NCBI GenBank assembly: GCA_016795325.1
Contig: JAEUHY010000053.1
Coordinates: 62,001 to 126,000 of the forward strand
Reading direction: 5' to 3'
Length of the DNA: 64,000 bases
Origin: Planctomycetota bacterium
GTDB lineage: Bacteria; Planctomycetota; UBA1135; GCA-002686595
Shown: piece by piece, positions 43,744 through 56,678 of the stretch
Numbering within the stretch: the first letter of the stretch is position 1
How the letters are laid out: each line of letters starts with the position of its first letter
The notes under the pieces: generated by a model
Database searches by the model: none
Told to the model about the DNA's origin: nothing
What the model saw: the letters and a program-made list of their open reading frames with translations, nothing else
Program-made: the position numbers and the translations under genes

Positions 43744-44190
43744 ATGCAGTCCCCTGGACGCCCCGCGCCGTCGCTGATGCTGGTCGAGAACGACCCGCGG
43801 ATCGCGGAGTTGATGTGCCTGTTCCTCGGGCGGCGCGGCTACCAGGTGCGCTCGGCCGCGTCCCTCGATGAAGCGCGGCGGCTCCTGGCGGAACACCGCC
43901 CCGATCTGCTGCTCTCGGACATCGAACTAGGGGCCGCCAACGGGCGCGATTTCTTGCCCCAACTCTCACGCGAGCAACTCCTCCCGCCGACGCTGGTCGT
44001 GTCGGGCTACCTCGACGCCGAGATCGCTGCGGAGTTGCGCCACGTGCCGGAGGTGTTGGGCGTGCTGGCCAAGCCGTTCGAGTTCGATCGCCTCCAACGG
44101 CGCATCGAAGAAGCCCTGGGCGAGGCGGCCGCTCGACGCTCCGCGACTGCGCCGACCGCGGCTTCCGGCGTCGAAGTGCTCTCAACGTGA
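43744..44190 (+). CDS. Single-domain response regulator receiver protein
   Basis: The 148-residue protein is one receiver domain with a short tail: acidic pocket VENDPRI, phospho-Asp in LLLSDIELGAANG, Ser/Thr switch VSGY and Lys in LAKPFEFD. No DNA-binding or other output domain follows, only an Ala/Thr-rich tail. A partner kinase is not nearby. The ATG at 43744 is chosen because the motif begins soon after. The stop overlaps the aroC GTG as GTGA. Confidence 0.9.
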   Translation: MQSPGRPAPSLMLVENDPRIAELMCLFLGRRGYQVRSAASLDEARRLLAEHRPDLLLSDIELGAANGRDFLPQLSREQLLPPTLVVSGYLDAEIAAELRHVPEVLGVLAKPFEFDRLQRRIEEALGEAAARRSATAPTAASGVEVLST

Positions 44191-45335
44191 CCCGCCTGAG
44201 CTGGACTACGGCGGGGGAGTCGCACGGGCCGGCGCTGATCGGGGTGCTCGAGGGGCTGCCGTCAGGTTTCGCGCTGTCCGTCGAACGCATCGACACTGAA
44301 TTGGCTCGGCGGCAAGGGGGCTACGGCCGCGGCGGGCGGATGCGCATCGAGCACGACCGCGTGAAGGTGCTCGGAGGTTGGCGCGCCGGCCGGACGATCG
44401 GTGCGCCGCTTGCACTGGAGTTGGAGAATCGCGATGCGACCATCGAGCGCTTGCCGATTCCCGACAGTCCGCGTCCGGGGCACGCGGATCTCTCCGGTTG
44501 CCAAAAGCACCTAGCCCGCGACCCGCGGGCGGTGTTGGAACGCGCGAGCGCGCGCGAAACGGCGATGCGGGTGGCGCTGGGCGCGGCCGCGCGGCAGATC
44601 CTCGAGCATTTCGGCGTCGAGTTGTTCGCCCACGTCGTGGAGTTGGGCGGCGTCGCCGCGGCTTCCGACGCGTTCGAAACCGCCGGGGCGGAGCGCGCCG
44701 CGCGCCGTGACGCCTCGCAGTTCTGTGGGCTTGACCCGGGCGTCGAGGCAGCCTGGATCGCACGGGTCGACGAGGCGAAGGCGCTTGGCGACACGCTCGG
44801 TGGCGTGTTCGAACTGCGGGTGCTCGGATTGCCGCCGGGGCTGGGCGGCTACGCGCGGCCCACCGAGCGACTGACGGCGCGGTTGGCGGGCGCGTTGCTG
44901 TCGATCCCAGCGATGAAGGCCTTGGAGTTCGGGCTCGGGTTCGAGTCCGCCCGCCGCTTGGGGTCGCAGGTCCATGATGCAATCATCCCGGCCGATCCCC
45001 AGGCGCGCTGGGGACGCTTCGCACGCGCCACCAACCGCTCCGGGGGCCTCGAGGGCGGAATGACGACTGGCGAGCCGCTCGTCGTGCGGGTCGCGATGAA
45101 GCCCATCTCGACCTTGCGCCGCGGTTTGCCCACCGTCTCGTTTGCGACGGGGGAACCCGTGGAGTCGACGTGGCAGCGCTCGGATGTGACGTCGGCGCCG
45201 GCGGCGAGCGTCGTCGGCGAAGCGGTCGCCGCACTGGAACTGTGCAGCGTGTTCCTCGAGCAGTTCGGCGGCGATTCGATGGAGGCGCTCGAGCGCGCGG
45301 TCGCGGCCTACGCGGCGCACCTGCGCAGCCTGTAG
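44187..45335 (+). CDS. aroC: Chorismate synthase
   Basis: AroC makes chorismate from EPSP with reduced FMN, the last shared step to aromatic amino acids. The 382 residues contain the invariant TAGESHGPALIGVLEGLP, RRQGGYGRGGRM, RPGHADLSG, RASARETAMRVALGAAAR, and the C-terminal SGGLEGGMTTGEPLVVRVAMKPIST with the family Arg/His residues. The GTG start overlaps the receiver gene's stop. No other aro gene is close. Confidence 0.97.
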   Translation: MTRLSWTTAGESHGPALIGVLEGLPSGFALSVERIDTELARRQGGYGRGGRMRIEHDRVKVLGGWRAGRTIGAPLALELENRDATIERLPIPDSPRPGHADLSGCQKHLARDPRAVLERASARETAMRVALGAAARQILEHFGVELFAHVVELGGVAAASDAFETAGAERAARRDASQFCGLDPGVEAAWIARVDEAKALGDTLGGVFELRVLGLPPGLGGYARPTERLTARLAGALLSIPAMKALEFGLGFESARRLGSQVHDAIIPADPQARWGRFARATNRSGGLEGGMTTGEPLVVRVAMKPISTLRRGLPTVSFATGEPVESTWQRSDVTSAPAASVVGEAVAALELCSVFLEQFGGDSMEALERAVAAYAAHLRSL

Positions 45336-45368
45336 CTCCCCGCCCGCGATCGAAAATCTACGCCCCCC

Positions 45369-45396
45369 CTTGACACTCGGGGCGCGCTCCCTATCC
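45369..45396 (+). promoter_or_regulatory. Strong promoter of the tRNA array
   Basis: A perfect -35 TTGACA at 45369-45374 and TATCCT at 45391-45396 are separated by 16 bases. The start should lie near 45403, about 77 bases before the first tRNA. It is the best sigma-70-type promoter seen in the window. Confidence 0.75.
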
Positions 45397-45479
45397 TTCT
45401 CGCTCCCCGCGTCGCCCGGCGGGACTCCGGTCGCAACCCGGCTCGGCTGCGAGCCACGTCGGCGGCGCTCACGCGCCTC

Positions 45480-45555
45480 GCCAGCGTAGCTCAATTGGCA
45501 GAGCACCTGATTTGTAATCAGGCGGTTGCGGGTTCGAGTCCCACCGCTGGCTCCA
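45480..45555 (+). tRNA. tRNA-Thr (anticodon UGU)
   Basis: The acceptor stem GCCAGCG pairs with CGCTGGC, the anticodon loop TTTGTAA shows UGU, the T-loop GGTTCGAGTCC is standard, and CCA is encoded at 45553-45555. First of the four-gene array. Confidence 0.95.
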
Positions 45556-46232
45556 CGCGCCCCGGCCCCCCGGCCGGCTGTTCTCTCCGAAACTTCAACG
45601 CTTCTCCGGCCGAGCCGCGCTTCGATTCGAGCGCACGCCTGGGCGGAGTGGGGCAGAGCCCGTCCCGGCATGCGACCACGCGTCGCGCGCCAGCGTCCCG
45701 TCAAGTCCTGCGCGTGCTCTCTACGGAGCGTGCCGCACGGGTGGCGGAGGGCTCCCCAGCGCGCAAGCGCCGGGCTGTTCCCTGGAAACACGGCACCCAA
45801 CGATGACTCGGGAGCGGACCGCCTCGTGCGGGCTGCGTTTGAACCGCGCATCCAAGACGAAGTCGACGCAACGCCGGCCCCTGCGGGCTGAGCGTGCGCG
45901 CGCGTGCTTCGTCGTCGGCGCCCGATACGCCGGTGACTGCACGTGGGTTCCACGTGCCTCGGGCCCCCGTCGGTGGCCAGCGGCAGCGCGCAACGCGCTG
46001 AAGCTGGGCTCTCCCGGCGCGGGTCCGCTCGGCTGCTCGGGCGGGCGCGATCTGCGTCAGCGTGATTTCAGGCGACGCCGCGGCGTGCGGCTCAGGAGCG
46101 GCCAAGGGGCGGCTGCGTGTTGCTGATGGCTCGGAGGCTGGTCTCGCTGAGGCAGCCCAGCACTGCATATGCAAGCGCTCGCGTACCCCGTGGTTGCGGG
46201 TCCGCCCTCGGCGGGCAGGCAATCGGGTTCAA
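45556..46232. other. Long spacer between tRNA-Thr and tRNA-Tyr
   Basis: About 680 GC-rich bases with no supported gene. Frames exist on both strands but lack ribosome sites and family resemblance. This is far longer than the spacers of a usual co-transcribed tRNA array. Confidence 0.55.
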
Positions 46233-46318
46233 GGGGAGGTTCCAGAGCGGCCAAATGGGCCAGACTGTAAATCTGGTGGTTCTCACCTTCGGCGGTTCGA
46301 ATCCGCCTCTCCCCACCA
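46233..46318 (+). tRNA. tRNA-Tyr (anticodon GUA)
   Basis: Class II tRNA of 86 bases with the long variable arm expected for Tyr. Acceptor GGGGAGG pairs with TCTCCCC (one G-T), anticodon loop CTGTAAA gives GUA, T-arm GGCGG/CCGCC, and CCA is encoded at 46316-46318. Confidence 0.95.
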
Positions 46319-46659
46319 TTCTTTCTCCTTCGCCTCTTCTGTCCTGGAGCTAGCTCCCGGCGGTAGATCCCGGCGCGCTCGGCTTTCGCCGCGCTTGGCG
46401 CTCGCAGCGTCCGCGCGTCGGCGGCTCTCGCCGCCTTCAAGAGGCAGCCGAGGTGAGGCGAGGCCGCTTGGCGCGGGACGGCGGCGATTGTCGACGATGG
46501 ATGGCGACGATGGCCGGCGACGATGGCTGTCGACCGACGACAGCTGGCGACGGCTGGCGACGGCTGGCGACGGCTGGCGACGACTACGCTCGGCAGCGTC
46601 TCTGGTCGGCGCGGTCTGCTCGATGCAGATGGCGCTGCCGCAGCGCCAGTCGGCACACT
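46319..46659. other. Spacer between tRNA-Tyr and tRNA-Gly with tandem repeats
   Basis: About 340 bases with no supported gene. It contains ATGGCGACG-like direct repeats and a perfect decamer array at 46544-46583. Confidence 0.55.
46544..46583. repeat. Four 10-bp tandem repeats CTGGCGACGG
   Basis: Four head-to-tail copies of CTGGCGACGG (the last ends in A). They lie in the spacer between two tRNA genes, preceded by looser GACGATGGC-type copies, which suggests local slippage. Confidence 0.8.
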
Positions 46660-46733
46660 GCGGGCGTAGTTCAATGGTAGAACTTCAGCCTTCCAAGCTG
46701 ATAGCGTGGGTTCGATTCCCATCGCCCGCTCCA
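46660..46733 (+). tRNA. tRNA-Gly (anticodon UCC)
   Basis: Acceptor GCGGGCG pairs with CGCCCGC, the anticodon loop CTTCCAA gives UCC, T-loop GGTTCGATTCC, CCA encoded at 46731-46733. Total 74 bases. Confidence 0.95.
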
Positions 46734-46984
46734 ACCTCGGCCGCTGATTCAGCCGCCGATTCTGTTGTCGGCGCGCACGTCGAAGCGCGCAACGCGCGGG
46801 CGCCCCGCCGGGCCGAACGCCTTGCGCTGCACGAGCCCGCGGCCGCTCAGCTCTGGCTTGCTCAACTCGCGGCCTGCTGGCGGCCCACTCCCTCGGCTGG
46901 CCTTCGCAGGCTGACTTTCGCGGCAAGTTGCTCACGCACCGCCGCCGGTGAACTCCTCGACGGCTCACGCTGTCGGGCGATCGC

Positions 46985-47059
<75 letters not shown>

Positions 47060-47445
47060 ACCTGCCCCTGACCGCGTCAGAACCTAGTCCGCTTGAAAGC
47101 CCAAGCCGCTTGAAAGCTCGAACCGCGCGAAAGCCCAGTCCGCGCTTCACCGGATCCGCCTCGCCCCGTCCCCATCGTTGGTCCTAGTGTTCGCCCGTCG
47201 GGCTTCCGCCCGCGGGCGTCCGCCCATGGTTCGCCACCTTGTTGGCTCGCCAAGGTCGGGCAGAACGCCGTGCCTCCATCCTCTAGATCGCGATCGATCG
47301 CCTCGCTTCGAGCTCGGCGGTGGGTCACTCCGTCCTTCTTTTTAACTCTTCCAACCCAACTGCCGCCCGCGGCGCGAAGCCCTTCGCGTTGCGCGGCCCG
47401 CCGGATCCCCCGGTTGGGGATCCACAACGACCCGCACCCACGACC
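47060..47445. other. Leader between tRNA-Thr(GGU) and tuf
   Basis: About 385 bases with no supported gene. A T-rich patch (CTTCTTTTTAACTCTTCC) at about 47333-47352 stands out and might be part of a processing or regulatory leader of tuf. No clear promoter hexamers are seen. Confidence 0.5.
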
Positions 47446-48648
<1,203 letters not shown>

Positions 48649-48658
48649 GTTTCTCCGC

Positions 48659-48698
48659 GCGGCCGCTCCGGTGCGCACGTGCGCGCCTGAGCGGCCGC
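48659..48698 (+). other. Long hairpin after tuf
   Basis: A 10-bp stem (GCGGCCGCTC at 48659-48668 with GAGCGGCCGC at 48689-48698) encloses a second near-perfect stem. No T-run follows, so it may be a pause, partial attenuator or RNase site between tuf and rpmG rather than a plain terminator. Confidence 0.45.
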
Positions 48699-48786
48699 CC
48701 GAATCCGCGTCGTCAGACGCCCGTTTCGCCAGCGTCAAGCAGTCGAAGGCGTCGACCGACGTCGACCAGTTCAGAAGAGCATCACG

Positions 48787-48945
48787 ATGAAGACCAAGGA
48801 GCGGTTCGTGTTCTTGGAGTGCACGGCCTGCAAGAACCGCAACTACACGACCTTCAAGCGTCAGAAGGCGGGCTACAAGCTCGAGAAGAAGAAGTTCTGC
48901 CGCTTCTGTCGCAAGCACGTTTCGCACAAGGAGCACAAGCTCTAA
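48787..48945 (+). CDS. rpmG: 50S ribosomal protein L33
   Basis: A 52-residue protein with the L33 pattern: MKTKERFVFLECTACKNRNYTTF in outline, basic centre, and C-terminus FCRFCRKHVSHKEHKL. Two CxxC pairs (ECTACK and FCRFC) make it the zinc-binding form. rpmG between tuf and secE is a common order. No tRNA-Trp, often found next to it, is seen before secE. Confidence 0.95.
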   Translation: MKTKERFVFLECTACKNRNYTTFKRQKAGYKLEKKKFCRFCRKHVSHKEHKL

Positions 48946-49157
48946 CGGCAGCTTCGAGCGGCTGCGGCGACTACACCGCGGCTCGCTGGGCCCCTGGCGG
49001 CCAGCGACGGGGCCCGAAGCCCTGAGCCTCGCGGCAGAACGCCGCGCGCCCGCGCCAAGCAAGTCTGTCGCAGGGCGTCTCACTCCTGTGTCGGCTCGCG
49101 CACCGCGCGCGCCGTTTCCCCTCACCAGTCCTTCGCCACCACCACCACCAAGAACAG

Positions 49158-49598
49158 ATGGCAGCTTACAAGCCTGAACAGGGTCGCATGGCCCGCATGG
49201 CCGTCTTTTGGGTCGGTGCTGCGCTGATCTTCTATGGCTGCAGGTCGCTGCGCGAAACGCTCGCCGGGGTCTCCGAGACGCTGGCCGCGCCGCTCTTCGC
49301 GGACTTCCGTCGCGTGCCGGTGGTGGGAGTGGAGCTGACGCCCGCGTTCTTGATCGCCTCGGTCGTGTTCGTCGGCGCCCTGGTGCTCGGCCGCCGCCTC
49401 CAGGAGCAACCCAAGAACGCCGACCTGTTGATCGAGACGGAAAGCGAGCTCCGCAAGGTCACCTGGCCTGGTGCGCAAGAGGTGTTCAACTCGTCGCTCG
49501 TCGTGGTCGTGTTCGTCGTCGTGCTGATGGCCTTCCTCGCCGGCGCGGACTGGGTCCTCGCGCGCTTCACCAACAACGTTCTGGGGCTGGGTGGCTGA
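49158..49598 (+). CDS. secE: Preprotein translocase subunit SecE with extra N-terminal membrane segments
   Basis: SecE clamps SecY in the export channel. Only the last 60 residues are the SecE domain (ETESELRKVTWPGAQEVFNSSLVVVVFVVVLMAFL in outline), with the typical amphipathic helix and one transmembrane segment. Two further hydrophobic segments precede it (AVFWVGAALIFYG and PAFLIASVVFVGALVLG), giving three in all, like the E. coli form. The ATG is at 49158. The TGA overlaps the nusG ATG as TGATG. Confidence 0.93.
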   Translation: MAAYKPEQGRMARMAVFWVGAALIFYGCRSLRETLAGVSETLAAPLFADFRRVPVVGVELTPAFLIASVVFVGALVLGRRLQEQPKNADLLIETESELRKVTWPGAQEVFNSSLVVVVFVVVLMAFLAGADWVLARFTNNVLGLGG

Positions 49599-50149
49599 TG
49601 TCACATCGCTGGTACTTCGTTCGCTGCCAGTCGGGTCAGGAAGACTCGATCTGCAAGCAGGTGCAGCTGCGCGTGAAGATGGCCGGCGTCGCCGACATCG
49701 TCCCGCAGGTACTGGTGCCCTTCGAGCGCGTCACCGACCTCAAGGGCGGCAAGAAGCGCGTGCTCAACAAGAAGCTCTACCCGGGCTACCTCATGCTGCA
49801 GGCCGACATCGACGACAGCGAGGATCCTCGCGTGCGTCAGGCGCGGGCCACGGTGCGTGACACGCCCAAGGTCGGCGACTTCCTCGGCGGACGCGGTGAG
49901 CCGGTCGCGATGCCGGACCACGAAGTCCAGGCCATCCTCTCGCGCATGTCCGACACTCAGACCGCGCTGGCCGTCAACATCGGCCTCAACCGCGGCGACA
50001 TGGTCAAGATCAAGTCCGGACCTTTCGAGGGCTTCGACGGCGCCGTCGAGGACGTTTCTCCGGACAAGGGCACGGTCAAGGTCGTGGTCACGATCTTCGG
50101 ACGTCCGACGCCCGTCGAACTCAAGTACTGGGAAGTGGAGCCCCTCTAG
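49598..50149 (+). CDS. nusG: Transcription termination/antitermination factor NusG
   Basis: NusG binds RNA polymerase and couples it to Rho or the ribosome. The 183 residues have the NGN domain (WYFVRCQSGQEDSICKQVQLR, VLNKKLYPGYLML, RDTPKVGDFLG) and a KOW domain (NRGDMVKIKSGPFEGFDGAVEDVSPDKGTVKVVV in outline). The start codon shares bases with the secE stop, as is common for this pair. Confidence 0.97.
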   Translation: MSHRWYFVRCQSGQEDSICKQVQLRVKMAGVADIVPQVLVPFERVTDLKGGKKRVLNKKLYPGYLMLQADIDDSEDPRVRQARATVRDTPKVGDFLGGRGEPVAMPDHEVQAILSRMSDTQTALAVNIGLNRGDMVKIKSGPFEGFDGAVEDVSPDKGTVKVVVTIFGRPTPVELKYWEVEPL

Positions 50150-50216
50150 CCCCATCCCGCCACAGAGCCTCTCCAATCTCAAGGGGCCGTTCCAAGCTCA
50201 AAGGTCTCGAACAGTC

Positions 50217-50642
50217 ATGGCAAAGGAAGTCGTAGCCAAGATCAAGTTGCAGTGCCCGGCGGGGCAGGCCACGCCTGCGCCGCCCGTTGGACCCGCGCTC
50301 GGCGCGCATGGCGTGAACATCGCCATGTTCGTCAAGCAGTTCAACGACGCGACACGCAAGGACATGGGGCTGGTGATCCCCGTCGAGATCACCGTGTACA
50401 AGGACAAGAGCTTCGAGTTCTTGCTCAAGTCGCCGCCGGCCGGCGTGCTGCTCAAGAAGGCGGCCGGACTGGAGTCCGCAGCCGCTGCTCCGGGGCACGA
50501 AATCAAGGGCAAGGTCACGAAGGCCCAGGTCCAGGAGATCGCGAAGATGAAGATGAAGGACCTGAACGCCCGCGACCTCGATGCGGCCTGCCGCATCATC
50601 GAAGGCACTGCCCGCGCGGCCGGCATCAAGGTGGAAGGCTGA
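50217..50642 (+). CDS. rplK: 50S ribosomal protein L11
   Basis: L11 binds the GTPase-associated 23S rRNA region. The 141 residues match the family throughout: KIKLQCPAGQATPAPPVGPALGAHGVNI in outline, the thiostrepton-linked Pro-rich N-domain and the C-terminal rRNA-binding domain ending in GIKVEG. The ATG at 50217 follows nusG by 67 bases and rplA follows after eight bases. Confidence 0.98.
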   Translation: MAKEVVAKIKLQCPAGQATPAPPVGPALGAHGVNIAMFVKQFNDATRKDMGLVIPVEITVYKDKSFEFLLKSPPAGVLLKKAAGLESAAAAPGHEIKGKVTKAQVQEIAKMKMKDLNARDLDAACRIIEGTARAAGIKVEG

Positions 50643-50650
50643 TTTCCGTC

Positions 50651-51349
50651 ATGACCAAGCAATCCAAGCGCTACCGTGCGGCGGCCGCCAAGGTCGATCG
50701 CAACAAGGTCTACGAGCCCGGCGAAGCCCTCAGCCTGATCAAGGGGCTGCCCGGCGCGAAGTTCGACGAGACCGTCGAAGTCGCGGTGTCGCTCGGCATC
50801 GATCCCCGCAAGTCCGACCAGCTCGTGCGCGGCGCAGTGTCGCTGCCGAAGGGCCTCGGCAAGAAGATCAAGGTGATCGTGTTCGCCGAAGGTGACAAGG
50901 CCGCTGCCGCCACCGCGGCCGGCGCCGACGTCGTGGGCTCTGGCGAACTCGCCGAGAAGGTCCTCGGCGGCTGGACCGAGTTCGACATCGTGATCGCCAG
51001 CCCCGACATGATGAAGCACGTCGGCAAGCTCGGTAAGGTGCTCGGCCCGCAGGGCAAGATGCCCAGCCCGAAGTCCGGCACGGTGACGGCCGACGTCGCC
51101 GCGGCGGTGCGCGAATTCAAGGCCGGTAAGGTCGAGTTCCGCACGGACGCCGGCGGCAACGTGCACGCCCCGGTCGGCAAGCGCTCGTTCAAGGCGGAAG
51201 ACCTCGAGGTCAACCTGCGCGCCTTCCTCGATCACCTGATCGCCATGCGTCCGCCGGCGGTCAAGGGCCAGTTCGTTCGCAAGGTCTCGGTCTCCACGAC
51301 CATGGGCCCCGGCGCCTGGATCAACTACGGAGCCACGACCAATGCCTAA
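50651..51349 (+). CDS. rplA: 50S ribosomal protein L1
   Basis: L1 forms the mobile stalk at the E site and, in many bacteria, represses its own operon. The 232 residues carry GTVTADVAAAV, GKVEFRTDAGGNVHAPVGK and ASPDMMKHVGKLGKVLGPQGKMPSPKSGTV in outline. The end overlaps the rplJ start by eight bases (ATGCCTAA), tighter than usual for this pair. Confidence 0.98.
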   Translation: MTKQSKRYRAAAAKVDRNKVYEPGEALSLIKGLPGAKFDETVEVAVSLGIDPRKSDQLVRGAVSLPKGLGKKIKVIVFAEGDKAAAATAAGADVVGSGELAEKVLGGWTEFDIVIASPDMMKHVGKLGKVLGPQGKMPSPKSGTVTADVAAAVREFKAGKVEFRTDAGGNVHAPVGKRSFKAEDLEVNLRAFLDHLIAMRPPAVKGQFVRKVSVSTTMGPGAWINYGATTNA

Positions 51350-51905
51350 TCTAGTCAATCGCTTGCTGTCGACCGAGTACGACAGCGTCCTCGGCAAATC
51401 CGAAGGCGTGATCATCTGCACGCTGGGCGGAGTCAAGGTTCCCGAGTTCGAACGCCTCCGCCGCGAGCTCGCCAAGGAGAACGTGCGCCTGCGCATGGTC
51501 CGCGGGTCCTTGCTGCGCCGCGCGATGGCGGAGCGTGGCTTCGAATCGTCGCCGGAGATGCTTGCCGGAACGATCGGAATCGCGACCGGCTCGATCGAAG
51601 GAACGCTCCATGCCGCCAAGGTCCTCACCTCCCCGGAGGTGAAGAAGATCGGCAAGCTCCAACTGCGCGGGGCGATCTTCGACGGAACCCTGATGGGGCC
51701 CGCCGACGCCGCTCTGCTGGCCGGCCTGCCTGACAAGCGGACGCTTCGCGCGCGCTTGCTGGCCTGCCTCAGCGGCCCCGGCCGCAGCCTGGTCACACTG
51801 CTCAACGCGGTTCCCAGCAGCACCGTCCGAGTTCTGCAGGCACGCGTCGACGCGGCGCCGAAGTCCCCGGAAAACCCCACGGAAGGGACGGCTCCGGCCG
51901 CCTGA
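51342..51905 (+). CDS. rplJ: 50S ribosomal protein L10
   Basis: L10 anchors the L7/L12 stalk. The 187 residues fit the family core (GVIICTLGGVKVPEFERLRRELAKENVRLRMVRGSLLRRAM in outline) and add a Pro/Thr/Ala-rich C-terminus. Sequence is more divergent than L11 or L1. Because the start overlaps rplA, there is no separate leader here; control by L10 would have to act on the polycistronic RNA. Confidence 0.93.
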   Translation: MPNLVNRLLSTEYDSVLGKSEGVIICTLGGVKVPEFERLRRELAKENVRLRMVRGSLLRRAMAERGFESSPEMLAGTIGIATGSIEGTLHAAKVLTSPEVKKIGKLQLRGAIFDGTLMGPADAALLAGLPDKRTLRARLLACLSGPGRSLVTLLNAVPSSTVRVLQARVDAAPKSPENPTEGTAPAA

Positions 51906-52064
51906 TCCGAGTCCGCGACGCGCCACCGCGCGAGCGCCCGCTGTGCAGCGGACGCGAGTGACGGCGGCGCTTCGAGTTCAAGCCTGGCGGCAGTCCACCG
52001 CCGGGCGGGCGCTCTCGAGCGCTCATCCCGTTTGCCCTCTAGCCCTCTGCCAGGAGTCAATACC

Positions 52065-52472
52065 ATGTCTGACACGAACGTTCTCGAGCCCGAGCTCATG
52101 GCCATCGTCGAGAAGCTCGACGGCCTCACCCTCATGCAAGCCTCGAAGGTTGTGAAGCACCTCGAAACCCGCTGGGGCGTGAGCGCTGCCGCTCCGGTCG
52201 CGGTCGCTGCGGCCCCGGCCGCCGGCGGCGGCGCTGCTGCGCCGGCCGCTGAGGAGAAGACCGCCTTCACCGTGGTGCTCGAGAGCGTGCCCGCGGACAA
52301 GAAGATCGCGATCATCAAGGAAGTCCGCGCGATCACCGGCCTGGGTCTCAAGGAGGCCAAGGACCTGGTCGACGGCGCTCCCAAGCCGGTCAAGGAAGGC
52401 GTGACCAAGGAAGAAGCCGAGAAGATGAAGAAGCAACTCGAGGACGCCGGCGCCAAGGCCAAGCTGACCTGA
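52065..52472 (+). CDS. rplL: 50S ribosomal protein L7/L12
   Basis: The stalk protein that recruits translation factors. The 135 residues show the N-terminal dimer domain, the Ala/Pro/Gly hinge, and the C-terminal domain with EKTAFTVVLESVPADKKIAIIKEVRAITGLGLKEAKDLVDGAPKPVKEGV in outline. A ribosome site CAGGAG precedes the ATG at 52065. The 159 bases after rplJ hold no gene. Confidence 0.98.
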   Translation: MSDTNVLEPELMAIVEKLDGLTLMQASKVVKHLETRWGVSAAAPVAVAAAPAAGGGAAAPAAEEKTAFTVVLESVPADKKIAIIKEVRAITGLGLKEAKDLVDGAPKPVKEGVTKEEAEKMKKQLEDAGAKAKLT

Positions 52473-52923
52473 TCGTTGTTCGCCTTCTCGCAGCCTCACG
52501 CACCGCGCGCCCTGAGCGCGGAACAAGCGGAACCGCGCGCGCTCGAAAGCGATCGCGCGCGGTGCCGTGCTTGCATCGTTGGGCTGCCCGGCAAGGGCTG
52601 ACCGCAGCGCGGTCGGTCTGTTCGTCCGTCTGCGCGCGCTACGCGCCGTCTCGCTTCACTCGCCTCGAGTCACATCAGCTCGGGGGTGTGTGAAGCCCGA
52701 CTCTGACACCCGTGCCGGTTTCGCCGGTCGGGTCTGGAAACGTCCGAAGTCCTTCGAAGCCAAGCCCAATCGTCGCCCGTCCTCCATCCGACCCGTTCGC
52801 TGGCTCCCGCGGAGCCGCGGAGCGTGTCGGCCTGCAGCGGCATCGCGGTCTCCGAACCGCCTGCCGCAGCGCGGACGCGGCGGGTGACGACGCCCAGTGG
52901 GGCGGTACCCACCAACTTTCGCC
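52473..52923. other. rplL-rpoB intergenic leader
   Basis: About 450 bases with no supported gene. It has several short stems, e.g. GACCGC-AGC-GCGGTC at 52600-52614, but no T-run terminator. In E. coli the same place holds an attenuator and an RNase III site; a similar role here is a guess. Confidence 0.5.
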
Positions 52924-56634
<3,711 letters not shown>

Positions 56635-56678
56635 GGCGAAGCGTTCCGAACCCCAACGCGAACGTCTGGAGAACGACC

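Noticed and set aside
18728..46583. Tandem repeats considered as CRISPR-like arrays
   Set aside because: Both arrays are short, uninterrupted 10- or 12-bp repeats without spacers, and no cas gene is present.
48946..49157. Search for tRNA-Trp between rpmG and secE
   Set aside because: No cloverleaf or CCA-anticodon loop can be folded from these bases.
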